DNA from: Parasponia andersonii
Taxonomy: Eukaryota > Streptophyta > Magnoliopsida > Rosales > Cannabaceae
Reading direction: 5' to 3'
DNA length: 64,000 nt
Assembly (NCBI GenBank): GCA_002914805.1
Contig: JXTB01000322.1
Location: forward strand, 247,500 to 311,499
The notes under the pieces are model-generated. The model had not been told where the DNA came from. It did not search any database and was given only the letters and a program-made list of their open reading frames with translations. The stretch's first letter is position 1, and every line of letters starts with the position of its first letter. The translations under genes were made by a program, and so were the position numbers. This document shows, piece after piece, positions 1-11,739 of this stretch.

Positions 1-370
1 GTCTAGGAATTTCATAGCTATAATTCTAAGTGTGTTAGAGTTCCTAGTAATCCAGTTGGTAGAGTAAAAGTGTTGGTACTTCATCTACTACTCTCGTCGT
101 TAGATCTCGAGAAATTGATACTTGCAATTCCTCAAACATTCTATGAGAGAAAGTGAATCAGTTTTAAGGACATTGTGTATCACACAGGCCTCATCAATTA
201 ACATAGTTACTATATTTCCAAGATACTTTTTTATTTTCTGTAGACAAATCAAGTTTCGTACTAAGCATAGTAGAACAAACTTTTGGTAACTTTAAAAGTT
301 TATTGTAAATGTTTGTTAAATTATTTTGTAACCTTATATATTGCAAGTTATTATTTTCTACATATCACAC
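1..370 (+). repeat. Dispersed repeat, copy 1
   Basis: This stretch is related along most of its length to 15040-15355. Shared landmarks in the same order include a GTAGAGTA block, a TTAGTACTTCA-like block, CTCAAACATTCTA, a GAACAAACTTTT block and TTATATATTGCA. No open frame is convincing. It is probably a decayed transposon part (possibly an LTR), but neither end is recognisable and the window edge may cut it. Confidence 0.5.
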
Positions 371-1314
371 CGTTTAAAAATACATCCTCTAACTCTGCAC
401 TCCTCACCATACTGATATTACTCAAGTATCGTCCACAAGCCTTCTACCCTGAATCATTGTCTTTAGTTTATAGTGGTCCGGGTACTTTGCAAAACTCAAG
501 CCAATAAACAATGTAAACTCACCCAATCCAAATCTAAAAATTTTACGGGCAACATGAAATGCATTCCTCATATTCCATATTAAGTAGAATCTAATAAATA
601 GGCAGGCCAAAGAACTACATAGAAGGTGCCATGAAGAATTGCTTAAAGGATAACTTTTTGCCCTTCCCATCAAATCTAGTTTTTCAAATTGGGCCTTAGT
701 CTTCTATATGATTAGGCTAGCCCAAAATGTCACCCTCCTCCTAATGTAGTGTTTATTTTAAAGTATAATTACCTTTGACATCTGCTATGGAAAAAATTTT
801 AGTTAGACTTAACTATGTGAAAAATACTAATCAAATGCACAAATTTTTGACAGTAATTGAGCAAATACTGAAAGATATCGAAATTAATTTGTTCTAAAAA
901 AAAAAAAGATATCGAAATTAATCAAAAAGGAATCGAAAACAATAGAATATTAAGGAAGTTAGAGATAATACATGAACTAATTAAACACATCGAAGCAAAA
1001 TCAAAATGCGACACAGATTAACACCTGCACCACCAGAGGGTGCATCGAACTCCTACGTCCTATCGAAATATATCAAAAATACCAATTGAAATATATATAG
1101 GCTGAATTGCCATATTTGAAACACAATCGCATATAATTGAATAGCACTGAAAACATGCGTATATATGAGAGTGATCTATTAGTGCATGCAAATCGAATAT
1201 CAATCGGAATCATTCGAAAATTTATCGAAAATGAATCAAGCAGCTATTGAAATAAATCAAACTGATTTGAAATTTATCAAAATATTTGAAAACCCTAATT
1301 CTGTACAAACCCTC
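371..1314. other. AT-rich intergenic DNA, no gene seen
   Basis: No gene or RNA is supported here. There is a short direct repeat of GATATCGAAATTAAT around an A-run (about 867-922), and ATCGAAA-like words recur between 900 and 1300. The small open frame at 1186-1407 runs into the neighbouring LTR and is not credible. Confidence 0.5.
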
Positions 1315-1867
1315 TGTCACGACCCAAAACACGGTCTAGTAGCAGAAGGGGAATTTCACAAAGATGGGAAATTCCTTGATTTATTTGAAAAGTGTCAAAA
1401 GTTCTAGTTTTTACAAAACGGTCCATTTAAATAAAATATTTAGAATTTCATCCCGTAAACCACTCCCACAGTTCGTATACACCATTAAACATATACCGAA
1501 TAATAATTGAAAAACGGAAAAATCAAATATAAATTCAAGCATCATCATTATCTACAACAACAAGTTAAATCCCAGAACGGCATACATAAGTTTACAGACA
1601 AAATAGAAAATAGTAATCTTGATTCAATGCTAATACAAAACTCCGAACAGTCCAAGCACCACAATAGTAGACTTCTAGCATTACCAAAAAATGAACTACA
1701 GTCAAGATGGCCTCTTACTCCTCCTGATTACTAAGATCGCAGTGGACACCACCTGAGGAGGAAGATAAGAGGGTAAACATAAAATGCTCAATAGAAAAAA
1801 TAATTACCTCGATCGAAAACATTTTAGTGATGGAGAATTCCTGCATGGTTAGTTTAGTCCAAAACAT

Positions 1868-1925
<58 letters not shown>

Positions 1926-3510
1926 GTGTAATCAAAACCATTTAATTCATATGCACATGACACAAATCAACCCATATCCATGAGCTCACATCCTCTTATC
2001 TGTGGAAACCCAGGATGATGGCACTAAGTGTACCTAACAGTCTGCCTGATACCTAAGCCCATACCCGGAGGGGACACCCATGTATCGCCTACCAAACCTG
2101 GAGAGGCAACTGAATTGCCTACACCTGCCAAATGGAGAGGTAATCAGAAGTAACAAGACCCCGTGCGAGTTTACGGACTTTCACCAATAGTGGGGCACGC
2201 AGTGCCACACTGTAGACCCATAATGCTAACACGGTGCTCATGTATGATCCTATGACATGTACAATACAGAACTAAAGTGTGAAAATAATCGTGCTCTGCT
2301 TTTTCAGTAAAATCAGCATACTAGGTTTTTATAGAAAAACGGGCAGCATAACGACCCTATTTTTAATTTACCCAAAATAACCTGCACTCAGAAAATTCTC
2401 AGAACAATACAGTATATATCTCATACAACCAATTCCCATCACAGATATTCGAGAAACCAAAAATCACATTTGTTCTCATATATTGCAGAAAATAAGTTTT
2501 ATTTGAAAACGATATAAAACACAGGTAATTGAATCCCTACCTCGCTCGAAAAGTAATACCACGCTATTGAATCCTCAAGGTGTCATTGGCGATCGCGCGG
2601 AAGGTCGGGAACCAATTCCAAGCTCTCGATTATCCTCTTGCGAAAAACCAACTTCTCACCGGAGCTTCAATTCCACAAACGGACCTCTTCACTGCATTCC
2701 TAGCACCCAAAATAGCTAGGTTAGACATATAACTTGTCCGATTCAGATCCGGGCCCACATCCAGCCGGGCAGATAAAACGAGGCAAAATCTCGACCATCT
2801 GATCTCGCTTTTCGTGCCGATCACCAAACAACACAATATATATATATCAAACTTCTCCATTTTCTGAGTACATTCCAAAAATGAACTCAAAAATACAATC
2901 TAACGGCCGAATTAAAAACAACAACCATAAACTCGAAATGCCCAAAAATGGCAACTTTCAATTCGGGCAAAATGGGGTTGAGATATATATATCTTGATGA
3001 TCCTTGCAACGATACGAATCCAATGGGACTGGTTAGGGGTCGAATGGTGGCCAGAATCTTCGCCGGCAATCAAAAATCCGAAATGGCTCAAATCGGATTC
3101 TATGGAGTTTTCTGACGAACCAGGCGGTGGCAACGACCAGCGAGGGGCGGCGGGGCTTCGGCGCGGCCTAGCGAGTCGACACCAGTCGGTGGCACGGGTG
3201 AACGACGACTGGCGGCAATCCTGCGATGTCCTGCGGTGGTGCGGCCGAGAGAGGAGAGAGAAAGCTCAGGGAAGAAGAGAGAGAGAGAGAGAAGAAAAAG
3301 GACGGGCACGTGGCCCTGTCTTATAGGGCTGTGCAATTTTTTCAAAAATTGCACATAAGTCTCCAAATTTCAAATTTCTATCAATCTAGTCTCCCAAAAT
3401 TTATAATTTAGTCCCTCTACACAAAATTTTTGTAAATTAATCCCCACAGTAAAATATCCGAAAAATTGGTAAAAAGTCTAAATTACCCTCGAAAATTCCG
3501 GGTTTTTACA
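1315..3510 (+). mobile_element. Solo LTR, TGTCACGACCC family, copy 1
   Basis: The element starts TGTCACGACCCAAAA and ends GGGTTTTTACA, so it has the TG...CA ends of an LTR. The five bases before it (CCCTC) and after it (TCCTC) agree at four of five positions, as expected for an old 5-bp target duplication. It aligns along most of its length with 7091-9054. No gag-pol or second LTR is present, so I call it a solo LTR left by recombination. It contains an (AC)n(AT)n microsatellite at about 1868-1920 and a GC-rich, GA-rich 3' third. The open frames inside it are not convincing genes. The parent is probably a Gypsy-type element, but that is inference. Confidence 0.75.
1868..1920. repeat. (AC)n(AT)n compound microsatellite
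   Basis: A run of AC dinucleotides passes directly into a run of AT dinucleotides, inside the solo LTR. It is a likely polymorphic marker. Confidence 0.9.
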
Positions 3511-4070
3511 TCCTCAATCTAAAATCATATAGATCGTAACCCAATTTCTAAACACACTTTAAACTTATAATTCTCCAAACGCTAATTTTTGGACGTTATA
3601 TAAATTTCAACTACTTAACTTAACAAAGCTTGGGTTCGACAAAGCTTCAGTTCTACGAAGAGAGCATGCTTCCAAAGTCAGAGTCAGAGAGAGAGAGAAA
3701 GAGAGAGATCGGTTCGACAGAGCATCGACGACGAGAGAGAAATAGGTTCGAGGGACCTTGGACGACGACAAAAAGGACGTGAAATTGAATCTTCAAATCA
3801 AACAGAGCAACTAGCTAGCGAGAGGAAGGAGAAGGAGAATGGCCTTGGGGAGAAATTGGGTTGAAATCGTAGGAGAGAATGAAGAGTTTTTTAAGTTTTG
3901 GGTTCTTATCAAGTCCTTAATATGCTTCTACGAGTATTTTTGTCACACGCATATATTTGGAACTTTTTGTTGAGATGAGCATATCTTACGGGTGTAATTG
4001 GCGCTATTATGGTGTATTTTTAATAAAATTCCTCGGAAGTACTAGTGGTAATCGTACTTTTATATAACTA
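3511..4070. other. Intergenic, GA-rich patch
   Basis: No gene seen. A purine-rich patch with GAGAGA runs lies at about 3680-3850. The rest is ordinary AT-rich sequence. Confidence 0.4.
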
Positions 4071-4369
4071 AATGAAAAGTACTCGTTAAACCTAACCTAT
4101 AAAATTATCAGCAGTTGGCAGCAGCTAATCAACTACGTACTAAAACCTATATACGACTAAACATCATTCGAAAGAGACAAAAGACTACAACTAGTTGTGT
4201 TTATTTGTAATAAAAAAAAATGAAAAGTACTCGTTAAACCTAACCTATATAATTATCAGCAATTGGCAGTAATGGAGCAGCTAATCAACTACGTACTAAA
4301 ACCTATATACGATAAACCATCAATCAAAAGAAACTAAAGACTTACAACTAGTTGTGTTTATTTGTAAAA

Positions 4370-4370
<1 letters not shown>
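4071..4370. repeat. Tandem duplication, about 148-bp unit
   Basis: The block starting AATGAAAAGTACTCGTTAAA at 4071 recurs at 4219. Both copies run on through CAACTACGTACTAAAACC and ACAACTAGTTGTGTTTATTTG, with a few substitutions and a short insertion. The second copy ends in an (AAT)n microsatellite at about 4370-4401. Confidence 0.85.
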
Positions 4371-4403
<33 letters not shown>

Positions 4404-4575
4404 CTCTACTTATGCTCTATAGTTGATAGCCAGGAATGCTAGTTTCATTGGTTTGAGCCATTTTACCTTGGAAGAATAGTCAAAAGACTTGTTTGTTATG
4501 ATTGTGCCAGTAAAGCTACAAAGATAGATCCGCTTCACGATAGGAATTTCACAGAAGAGTCGCTTCTAGTTCTTT

Positions 4576-6346
4576 TGTTAGAGCTTGTGTCTTAAAAGTT
4601 AAAATATGTATATTTTTTATATTTGTTAAAATAATAAAATGACATTATTTTATTTGAATTTGTGCATAATTTTTATGTCTTTAAATATCAGAAAATCTTT
4701 AATTTATTTATGTGACCACAAATTTAGTATAACTAAATATAGTCTGTAATAATTAATTAAATGTTATTAGTACAGTCCATTAACATTGAAAATATAATAG
4801 TCTTATCCGGATTATTAATATGTTGACATCACAATGGAGGTACTTTATATAATTCAATTATATAGGACTGAACCAGATATGATTTGAATCTCACATAAAT
4901 TCCGTTAACTATTGAGAGTTCAAATAATGTCACTAGATAATCATATGTAAAGCAATCTTAATCCTGTGTAGTTATAGACTTCTATTTATAATATTATGTT
5001 TTTTCACATACTTGTTAAAGGTTTATTTCCTAAATAGATCGAAATACTTGTATCTTGGGAGAATGATGAGATGAGTAGTTAGGAATATAGCTTATAAATA
5101 TGAAATTCAATCCTTCCATTAGGAAGCTAGAAAGATAATTTCCTTGTGTATTGATTCAGAACTTGAACATTTTGAGTATTCAATTTATAATAGATTTATA
5201 AATTAATTGTTCATTAGAGAATCAATAGTACACAAGGATAAAGATGTAATTGGAGAGGTAAACGGAACATGACTTAGCTATAATTATAAATTGTCTGTGG
5301 AAGATTAAACTGCATGTAATGATTAAATCGATGGACTACTTATTGTGTTCTAAATAAATTAATTATGTAACTTTAATAATGCAATTCTATATTTTTAGTG
5401 GAGTAATACTAGAATTAATAAATTAGATAAATTAATTAAAGAGTTTTAATTTATTAGAGTTTGAATTATAGGTCTATAGGTCCCCAATTCTACCTCTTAC
5501 AAACATTGTATTAGATATTATATTATTTCATTTTAGTTACTGTATACTTTGTCTAAATAAATAGTTTATCTATATGTAATTAATAATTGTTATTAATTGA
5601 TTAATTAATTTTAAATTTATGGAGGGATAATTTCCTAATTTGTTTAAATTTTGAAATATCTAATTATCATATAATTAGATAAATAGAAATTGAGAGACTG
5701 ACTAAATTTTTTTTATTAAGATATAAATATTAATTAATTAGAATGATTAATTTAAATATATATATAAACTCACGTTTTTTTATAAATTAAAAAAAAGATT
5801 ATGTTTCCTATTAAAAACAAGTGACATTTTTTTAAACTTATATATATATATATATACATACATATTAATTTGATTAATATATCTATATTTTAAATAGTTT
5901 AATAAAAATATATTTATATATATAAAGGAAACCCTAGCAGAAAATACAGAATACACTACATATTATTTTCTATAGAGCCTTCATAACCTAGAGAAAAAAA
6001 AAGAAGGGAATCTTCCTATTCTCTGTAGAACAAACTCTTGCAATCTCATGTATTGAGAATATTACAAGGGTCTAAAGTGTGAGTTTTAAGAAATTGTACA
6101 TAATGCCTATGGCTCATACATTCATCCAGTTGTACTTGAGGCTTGTATTGGAAGATCGTGGTTTAGAAGACAAAAAAATTTAGATCCGCTAATAGACTAC
6201 AAGAGGTGTTAGATCTATTCTCTTTGTATGTTTTATGTTTTTATGAATTAATGTCATGCACTTATATAGTCAATTTTTTTATAAAAAAAAAGTTTTGATT
6301 ATTTTTAGGTCAATCTTCTGTTGCGAAAATCGTTTCAAAACCAACA
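4576..6346 (+). mobile_element. Possible solo LTR, copia-like
   Basis: A very AT-rich block begins TGTTAGAGC, a start common in plant copia LTRs, and ends AAACCAACA. Flanking pentamers TCTTT (4571-4575) and CCTTT (6347-6351) agree at four of five positions. No coding sequence is visible. The boundaries are my inference, because there is no second copy in the window to align with. Confidence 0.35.
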
Positions 6347-7090
6347 CCTTTGACTAAACTTGAGAAGATGAGGATGATTCTCCTGGTATGGTTGGCATGA
6401 TTATAAGGAAATGGATTCTGATTTTGATTCTGATGACTTTGACCGTGCAAATGTTACCACTACAAATACTAGCTTTTCCATTAGGTTTAATTTCATGAGC
6501 TCAAAGGGCGTTAAGATGCTTCTTTTTCTTGTTTTATCTTTCGATTTTCTTTAGATTTTTATTAGGAAATAAGTGCAGACCAGTTTTCGAAGATATCATT
6601 AATTCTCAAGCCAAAGAGACTTAGTGAAATATTCCGATTTTGTTTCTTTTTTGTTTTATTGGGTCTTTCCTTTGTTTTTCTTTTATTTTTTTCATTTTCT
6701 TTTAGGGCATGAGTCAAGCTGTAATTGCCTTCATTGCAAATGACTAATGAAGATACCAATATGTTGACAAAGCTATTATGCCTTCTATACACTTACACTA
6801 TAAGGCTCTAATAACAGGCTAGAATTGATTAAGTGTATACATATAATATTCTTAGACTTCACTTCTATCTGCACCTTCTGTGTTTAAGCCTCATATGATT
6901 AATTGTGCCTTCTTCGTCTGGTTCTCAAAATAATTAATATGTATAAATCTTCTCTGCTTTATCCATTAAGTTACCCCACTAGACTCTAGCTAGTAGGATC
7001 TGTTGGTCATAAGGCCCCAATTGCATGATGCATGCTACTAATCCTAGTTAATTTGGAGTGTTCTATGTGACTCTTCTTGATGACTAGTTT
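6347..7090. other. Intergenic, no gene seen
   Basis: There is nothing firm here. A short acidic open stretch near 6409-6545 (Asp/Ser-rich start, then hydrophobic) could be a scrap of a gene, but it has no recognisable homology. Confidence 0.35.
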
Positions 7091-9054
7091 TGTCACGACC
7101 CAAAATCCTAAGCCGTGACTTTTGAGTAATTTTGTGTGTAAATTAATATAAATAAGGAATTTTACAAAATTCAGAAAAAACGCAGTACTTGGATGTTTCA
7201 TTTTAATCCTTGACTCATAAGAAATTCTATAAAAAGGGAACGCATTTTTAGTTTAATTTATTAAGAGAGATATGTCAATTAAAATTTGATGAAACATAGT
7301 AAATTTGTACGAAAACTTGGTTTGATAAAAACTTAGCGCTGATTTAAATGAAGTTCGTAAATCTTGAGTCGAGAAGTCCAAAAATTGATTTACAGAATTA
7401 ATCAAAATTTCCAAGCACTTAAAACTTTAAAAAAATATGCTCCTTGGGAACTATAGGGTCTCATATATATATACCAAATCCTCAAAGAGTAGTAAATACA
7501 TCCTTATACATTCACTTAATAGACTCAATGGACTTGACTAAACAGTTAGACATGGAGAAATAGTGAGACAAAGAAAAGTACCGACCCAAGGAGAAATAAG
7601 ACAATGAGCCTAAGCCAAGTGATTTGCCTAGCCATCGAGACAACTGACTCGAATAAGTGATCACCTGAAAGGGGGGAAAAAGAGAAGGGGTGAGCTTGAA
7701 AGCTCAGTAGGAAAGCTGTTACCTCAATTAAACTTTTTTAGTAATGGAAGGCCCTTGCATGGTTAGTTTAATCCAAAATAACTTTGCAAAACCATATGTG
7801 AATATATTCATAAAAACATCCAAAACTGAGAGTCCATATACACATACATATATATAGAGGTACGGAAAACATAATATCTCAAAACTAATCAGTCCACAAA
7901 CACATGACACAAATCTACTCATACTCATGAGTTCACCACCTCTCATCAATGGAAATCAGGGTGTTGGCACTATGTGTGCCATACAGACTGCCTGACACCT
8001 AGCCCATAACTGGATAGGACACCCGTGTGTCGCCTACCAAACCTGGAGGGGCAACCGCATTGCCTATACCTGCCAAATAGGGAGGTAATCATTTTGAAAT
8101 ATCCTGCGCGGGTTCATAGACTCTCACCATCGATAGGGCCACAACACCATACTGTAAAAACCCCATGATGCTAACCTGGGACTCATATGTGATCCTATGA
8201 TACGTGTACTCTAAACTGATGTGTAAAGTAGTCATACAGTAAATTAAGTTCAAATGATGCTCTGGTTTTTAATAAAATAATTCATTAGATTTTTAGAAAA
8301 ATAGGCAACATAACGGCCCTATTTTAACATATCTAAAAATAACCTGCACTCAAAAAATTCCCAGAGCAATCCAATATATAAATCATACCATTCAATTCCA
8401 TCACAGATATTTAAAAGTTCTAAAATCATATTTGTTCTCATATATTGCAAAAAATAAGTTTTATTCAAAATGATGTAAAAGAGAGGTAACTGAATCCCTA
8501 CCTCACTAGAATAGCGATAACATGCTATTGGATGCTCAAGGTGTCGTTGGACGATCACTCGGAGGGTCGGGAACTAATTTCACGCCCTCGATCGTCCTCT
8601 TGCAAACAACCAACTTCTCAGCAGAGCTTTAATTCCACAAACGGACCTCTTCACTGAATTCCTAGCACTCAAAATAGCTAGGTTAGACAAATGACTTGTC
8701 CAATTCGGGTCCGGGTCCACACCGGGCTGGTGGCACAAAAAACGAGGCAAAATCTCAACCGTCCGATCTCGATTTTCGTGCCAATCACCAAANNNNNNNN
8801 NNNNNNNNNNNNNNNNNNNNNNNNNNNNNNNNNNNNNNNNNNNNNNNNNNNNNNNNNNNNNNNNNNNNNNNNNNNNNNNNNNNNNNNNNNNNNNNNNNNN
8901 NNNNNNNNNNNNNNNNNNNNNNNNNNNNNNNNNNNNNNNNNNNNNNNNNNNNNNNNNNNNNNNNNNNNNNNNNNNNNNNNNNNNNNNNNNNNNNNNNNNN
9001 NNNNNNNNNNNNNNNNNNNNNNNNNNNNNNNNNTAAAAAATTTGGGTTTTTACA
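7091..9054 (+). mobile_element. Solo LTR, TGTCACGACCC family, copy 2
   Basis: The element starts TGTCACGACCCAAAA and ends GGGTTTTTACA. It is flanked by a perfect 5-bp target duplication, AGTTT at 7086-7090 and 9055-9059. It aligns with copy 1, for example at the GCCTACCAAACCTGGAG block (about 8034 here, 2089 in copy 1). A run of N at 8793-9033 hides part of the 3' third. There is no internal retrotransposon domain, so it is a solo LTR. Confidence 0.85.
8793..9033. other. Assembly gap (241 N)
   Basis: Run of N within solo LTR copy 2. In copy 1 the matching part is rich in GA runs and GC, which may explain the failure to assemble. Confidence 0.99.
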
Positions 9055-9663
9055 AGTTTATTTCCCATGCATCCATGAAAAATAATGGAATCATGCGAAG
9101 GAACAAAACAGGTAAAGGGAAACGTTAATGTTAACCCACTTTAAATGACATATCATTTTTTTAGTGGATGGACATAAACTGGCGCAATTTTATTGGACAG
9201 AAGATCTAATTGATACAAGACTATTATATATGTGACGATATAAATATAATCAAACAATAAATTTTAACAGAAAATTGTCTACAGTATAGTCGTTACCCTG
9301 AATTTACGGATCCTGTGATTAATATCCCTAAGCCTCGCTATTTATATGACGTGTCGTTTCTGCACATATCGATAGTAAAAGTAATTCCTCCGCAGATATA
9401 TGCTTTAGCTAACTACAAGCTTTAGTCAAGCTTAACATTGTGTTATGCTTCCTCTTCTTTGCTTCATTCATTCATTGTAGTGGAAGATCAAATATTGAGG
9501 CTGAAATCTTCTCGTCAGCAAGAAATACTTATAAGAAATCTTGAAATTATAAGAACTATATTGTCTATTTTCACAAGGATTTTTTCGCGTAATTTCCCTT
9601 TCTCAGAACCTAAAGATTTATAAAATATATTTATGTAGGTATATATGTTGTAGTTACGTATTT
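9055..9663. other. Intergenic, no gene seen
   Basis: AT-rich sequence. The only sizeable frame (9438-9623) has no recognisable protein features. Confidence 0.4.
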
Positions 9664-9679
9664 AAGAGATCTCTAGATT

Positions 9680-10558
9680 GGGGTCAGGGTTCAAATTTTG
9701 GTAAAATATATGTGTATTATTTTTCTTTAAATTTGTAATAAGTGGTAGTGTGGAACCCGTTCCCGAATCATACACCACATGTCCAGAGTGACTAGTTAAA
9801 GACCACGCGAGTCGCACGTGGTACCACATAGGCCTTTGGGTTGTCCGAGGCTAAGGCCGAGCCCATCCTAGACCCTAGATGGACTCGGCCCAGTCCGATT
9901 CTTACCTCGATAGCTGGGGGTCGGAAGTCCCAAGGGTCTTCTACCAGAGTACAATAGGAAGCAACTCACAGCTCCAGACCCAGACAGAGCATTTAATGCG
10001 ATCTTGAGTAGGTGAGCGTATGGGACAAACCGTCCTGACAGAATGATGATTTGTCCAAATCTCGCCCCTGACAGACTCAAGCCATATGGGACGGCAGAAA
10101 CTAGGCTACAGTAGTGTAGGGAGAATCATGGTAATCTCGGTCCGTGACCTCTGGAGTAAGTCTTGATGAAAAAGGTACTCAGTCCTGGGATTCAGAACCA
10201 GGAAGTTCACAATCTCAGGACTATATATATGAGTCATGCGTCCCCGAAAGAGAGGTATGTACGCATATAAAAAAGAAACATTTGAAAAGATACACATATA
10301 TGAAGAAACACTAAATCTTTGCTACCCTGAGCCAAAGATAACTAGCCGACTTAAGCATCGGAGAGTCTTTGCAGGTGGCCTCCTCCGCCTCTCCGATCTT
10401 ACCCGAAGTCAAAAGCTCTGTGGGATAGCGAGGACACATAGACAGTTGGAGGATACAACACCGGCAGTTCAAAGACACGTGGACAGCTGGTGAAAACTGC
10501 TCCAACAGGTAGTAATTAATTAAGCTCCACTTTTTTTTGTTTTAAAAGAAAAAAAAAA
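9680..10558 (+). mobile_element. 5'-truncated tRNA-derived SINE split by a solo LTR
   Basis: The 16-bp sequence AAGAGATCTCTAGATT occurs at 9664-9679 and again at 10559-10574 and encloses this block, so it is the target duplication. The left part has a B-box-like GGGTTCAAATTTTGG and resembles the SINE at 19871-20021. The right part (GTAGTAATTAATTAAGC, then T- and A-runs) matches that SINE's 3' end. The two halves are separated by the solo LTR at 9749-10507. The 5' A-box half seen in the other copy is missing. Confidence 0.75.
9749..10507 (+). mobile_element. Solo LTR, 759 bp, nested in a SINE
   Basis: It starts TGTGGAACCCG and ends CTGCTCCAACA. A perfect 5-bp target duplication, GGTAG, lies at 9744-9748 and 10508-10512. 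It is clearly more GC-rich than its surroundings. It interrupts the SINE at 9680-10558, so it is the younger insertion. No gag-pol sequence is present. The frames inside it on both strands are not credible genes. Confidence 0.85.
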
Positions 10559-10574
10559 AAGAGATCTCTAGATT

Positions 10575-11189
10575 AATTTCATTGATCTTCTTCTAGCTTC
10601 TAATCGGTTTTCTGTGAGATTACGGAATTATTTATTTGTTACAATGTAGAGGATATTAATTAATTCCAAAATCAAAACTTTTTCTTAGGTTTAACACAAA
10701 ATAGAAGTTTTTAGGATTCTATTGAGAACAAGCAAAAGCAGGATTTGGAAGATTGTAGCAAAAAACATATTAGCCAATTTTTGTTTTTTTGCAAATCTTC
10801 TTCTTTTTTTGTTTTTGGGAGATCATTCACAAATCAAGCCATCCATACATGATTGATTGTTTGGATGCGTGCTAAACCGAGTACGGATGTGCCCTTTATA
10901 TTCTCATTTATGCTTAGAGCGAGAGAGAGAGCTAATTGGGATGAGCTAGTCTTTGTATTGTGATATTTGTAGAGAGAGAGAATTTAATAATTGGCAATTG
11001 GAATGTTTGCCTGGTCTTGAAGTCTTAGATAATATTTTTGGCCACAGCGTCACCTTTGAGAGAGTTTAGAAGAAAGAGGAATCCCGAGCGAGACTTTCAA
11101 GTGTCGAAGATTATAACTGGAACCTCGCAAGGAGTAAAGTAGTTCCTTGAAGCGTTTAGATTAAGGAGGATGACATATATATATATATA
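10575..11189. other. Intergenic, no gene seen
   Basis: AT-rich, with GA-rich patches near 10918-10985. I see no gene. Part may be the missing 5' end of the copia relic that follows. Confidence 0.35.
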
Positions 11190-11401
11190 AAGAAAATGGA
11201 CCATTTATATGGAATGGTAGTTTGGGCTTAATTGAGTTTGAGAGCCCATATGTGTAATAAAGTCTAAATTGATTGTAATTCTATTTTCATTCGTTAATTT
11301 GGAGCATAAATTAAAGAATTTGTGTTCTGTGACCCCTTCACGTCTTTCTTGAGAGTTTCTTTGAAATTCTATCTAGGAGGCGGGAATTTAAATCGGATCT
11401 A

Positions 11402-11715
11402 TTTATGAACCCTTAGGCTTTTCCTAGGAATTAGTTAGTACCAAAATTAATAATCGTTGATTAATTAATTTCAAAGATGGAACAACACTGATGTTATCAA
11501 TGCTGAGAACATGACTAGTTCTCAACAGCCTACTGTGGTATCTGCATTGCAGGACTTGTTTATGAACTCTTAGGCTTTTCCTAGGAACTAGTTAGTACTG
11601 AAATTAATAATCTTTGATTGATTAATTTCAGAGATGACGAACAACACTGATGTTGTCAATGCCGAGAACATGACTAGTTCTCAACAGCCTACTATGGCAT
11701 TTGCACTGCCAGTTC
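11402..11715. repeat. Tandem duplication, 157-bp period
   Basis: The sequence from TTTATGAACCCTTAGGCTTT (11402) to CTGCATTGC recurs from 11559 to about 11710. The unit covers the leader and first codons of the copia gag, including AACATGACTAGTTCTCAACA in both copies. It is therefore a duplication of the gag 5' end inside the element. Confidence 0.85.
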
Positions 11716-11739
11716 CTGTTATGGCTTGAGGGCTAAACC

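Noticed and set aside
3100-3366. Overlapping frames on both strands near 2994-3411
   Set aside because: They lie inside a solo LTR in a GA-rich, GC-rich patch and are not kept in copy 2 or the inverted copy.
8580-9128. Frames of 129-162 aa spanning the N run
   Set aside because: They exist only because N bases carry no stops, and the flanks are LTR sequence.
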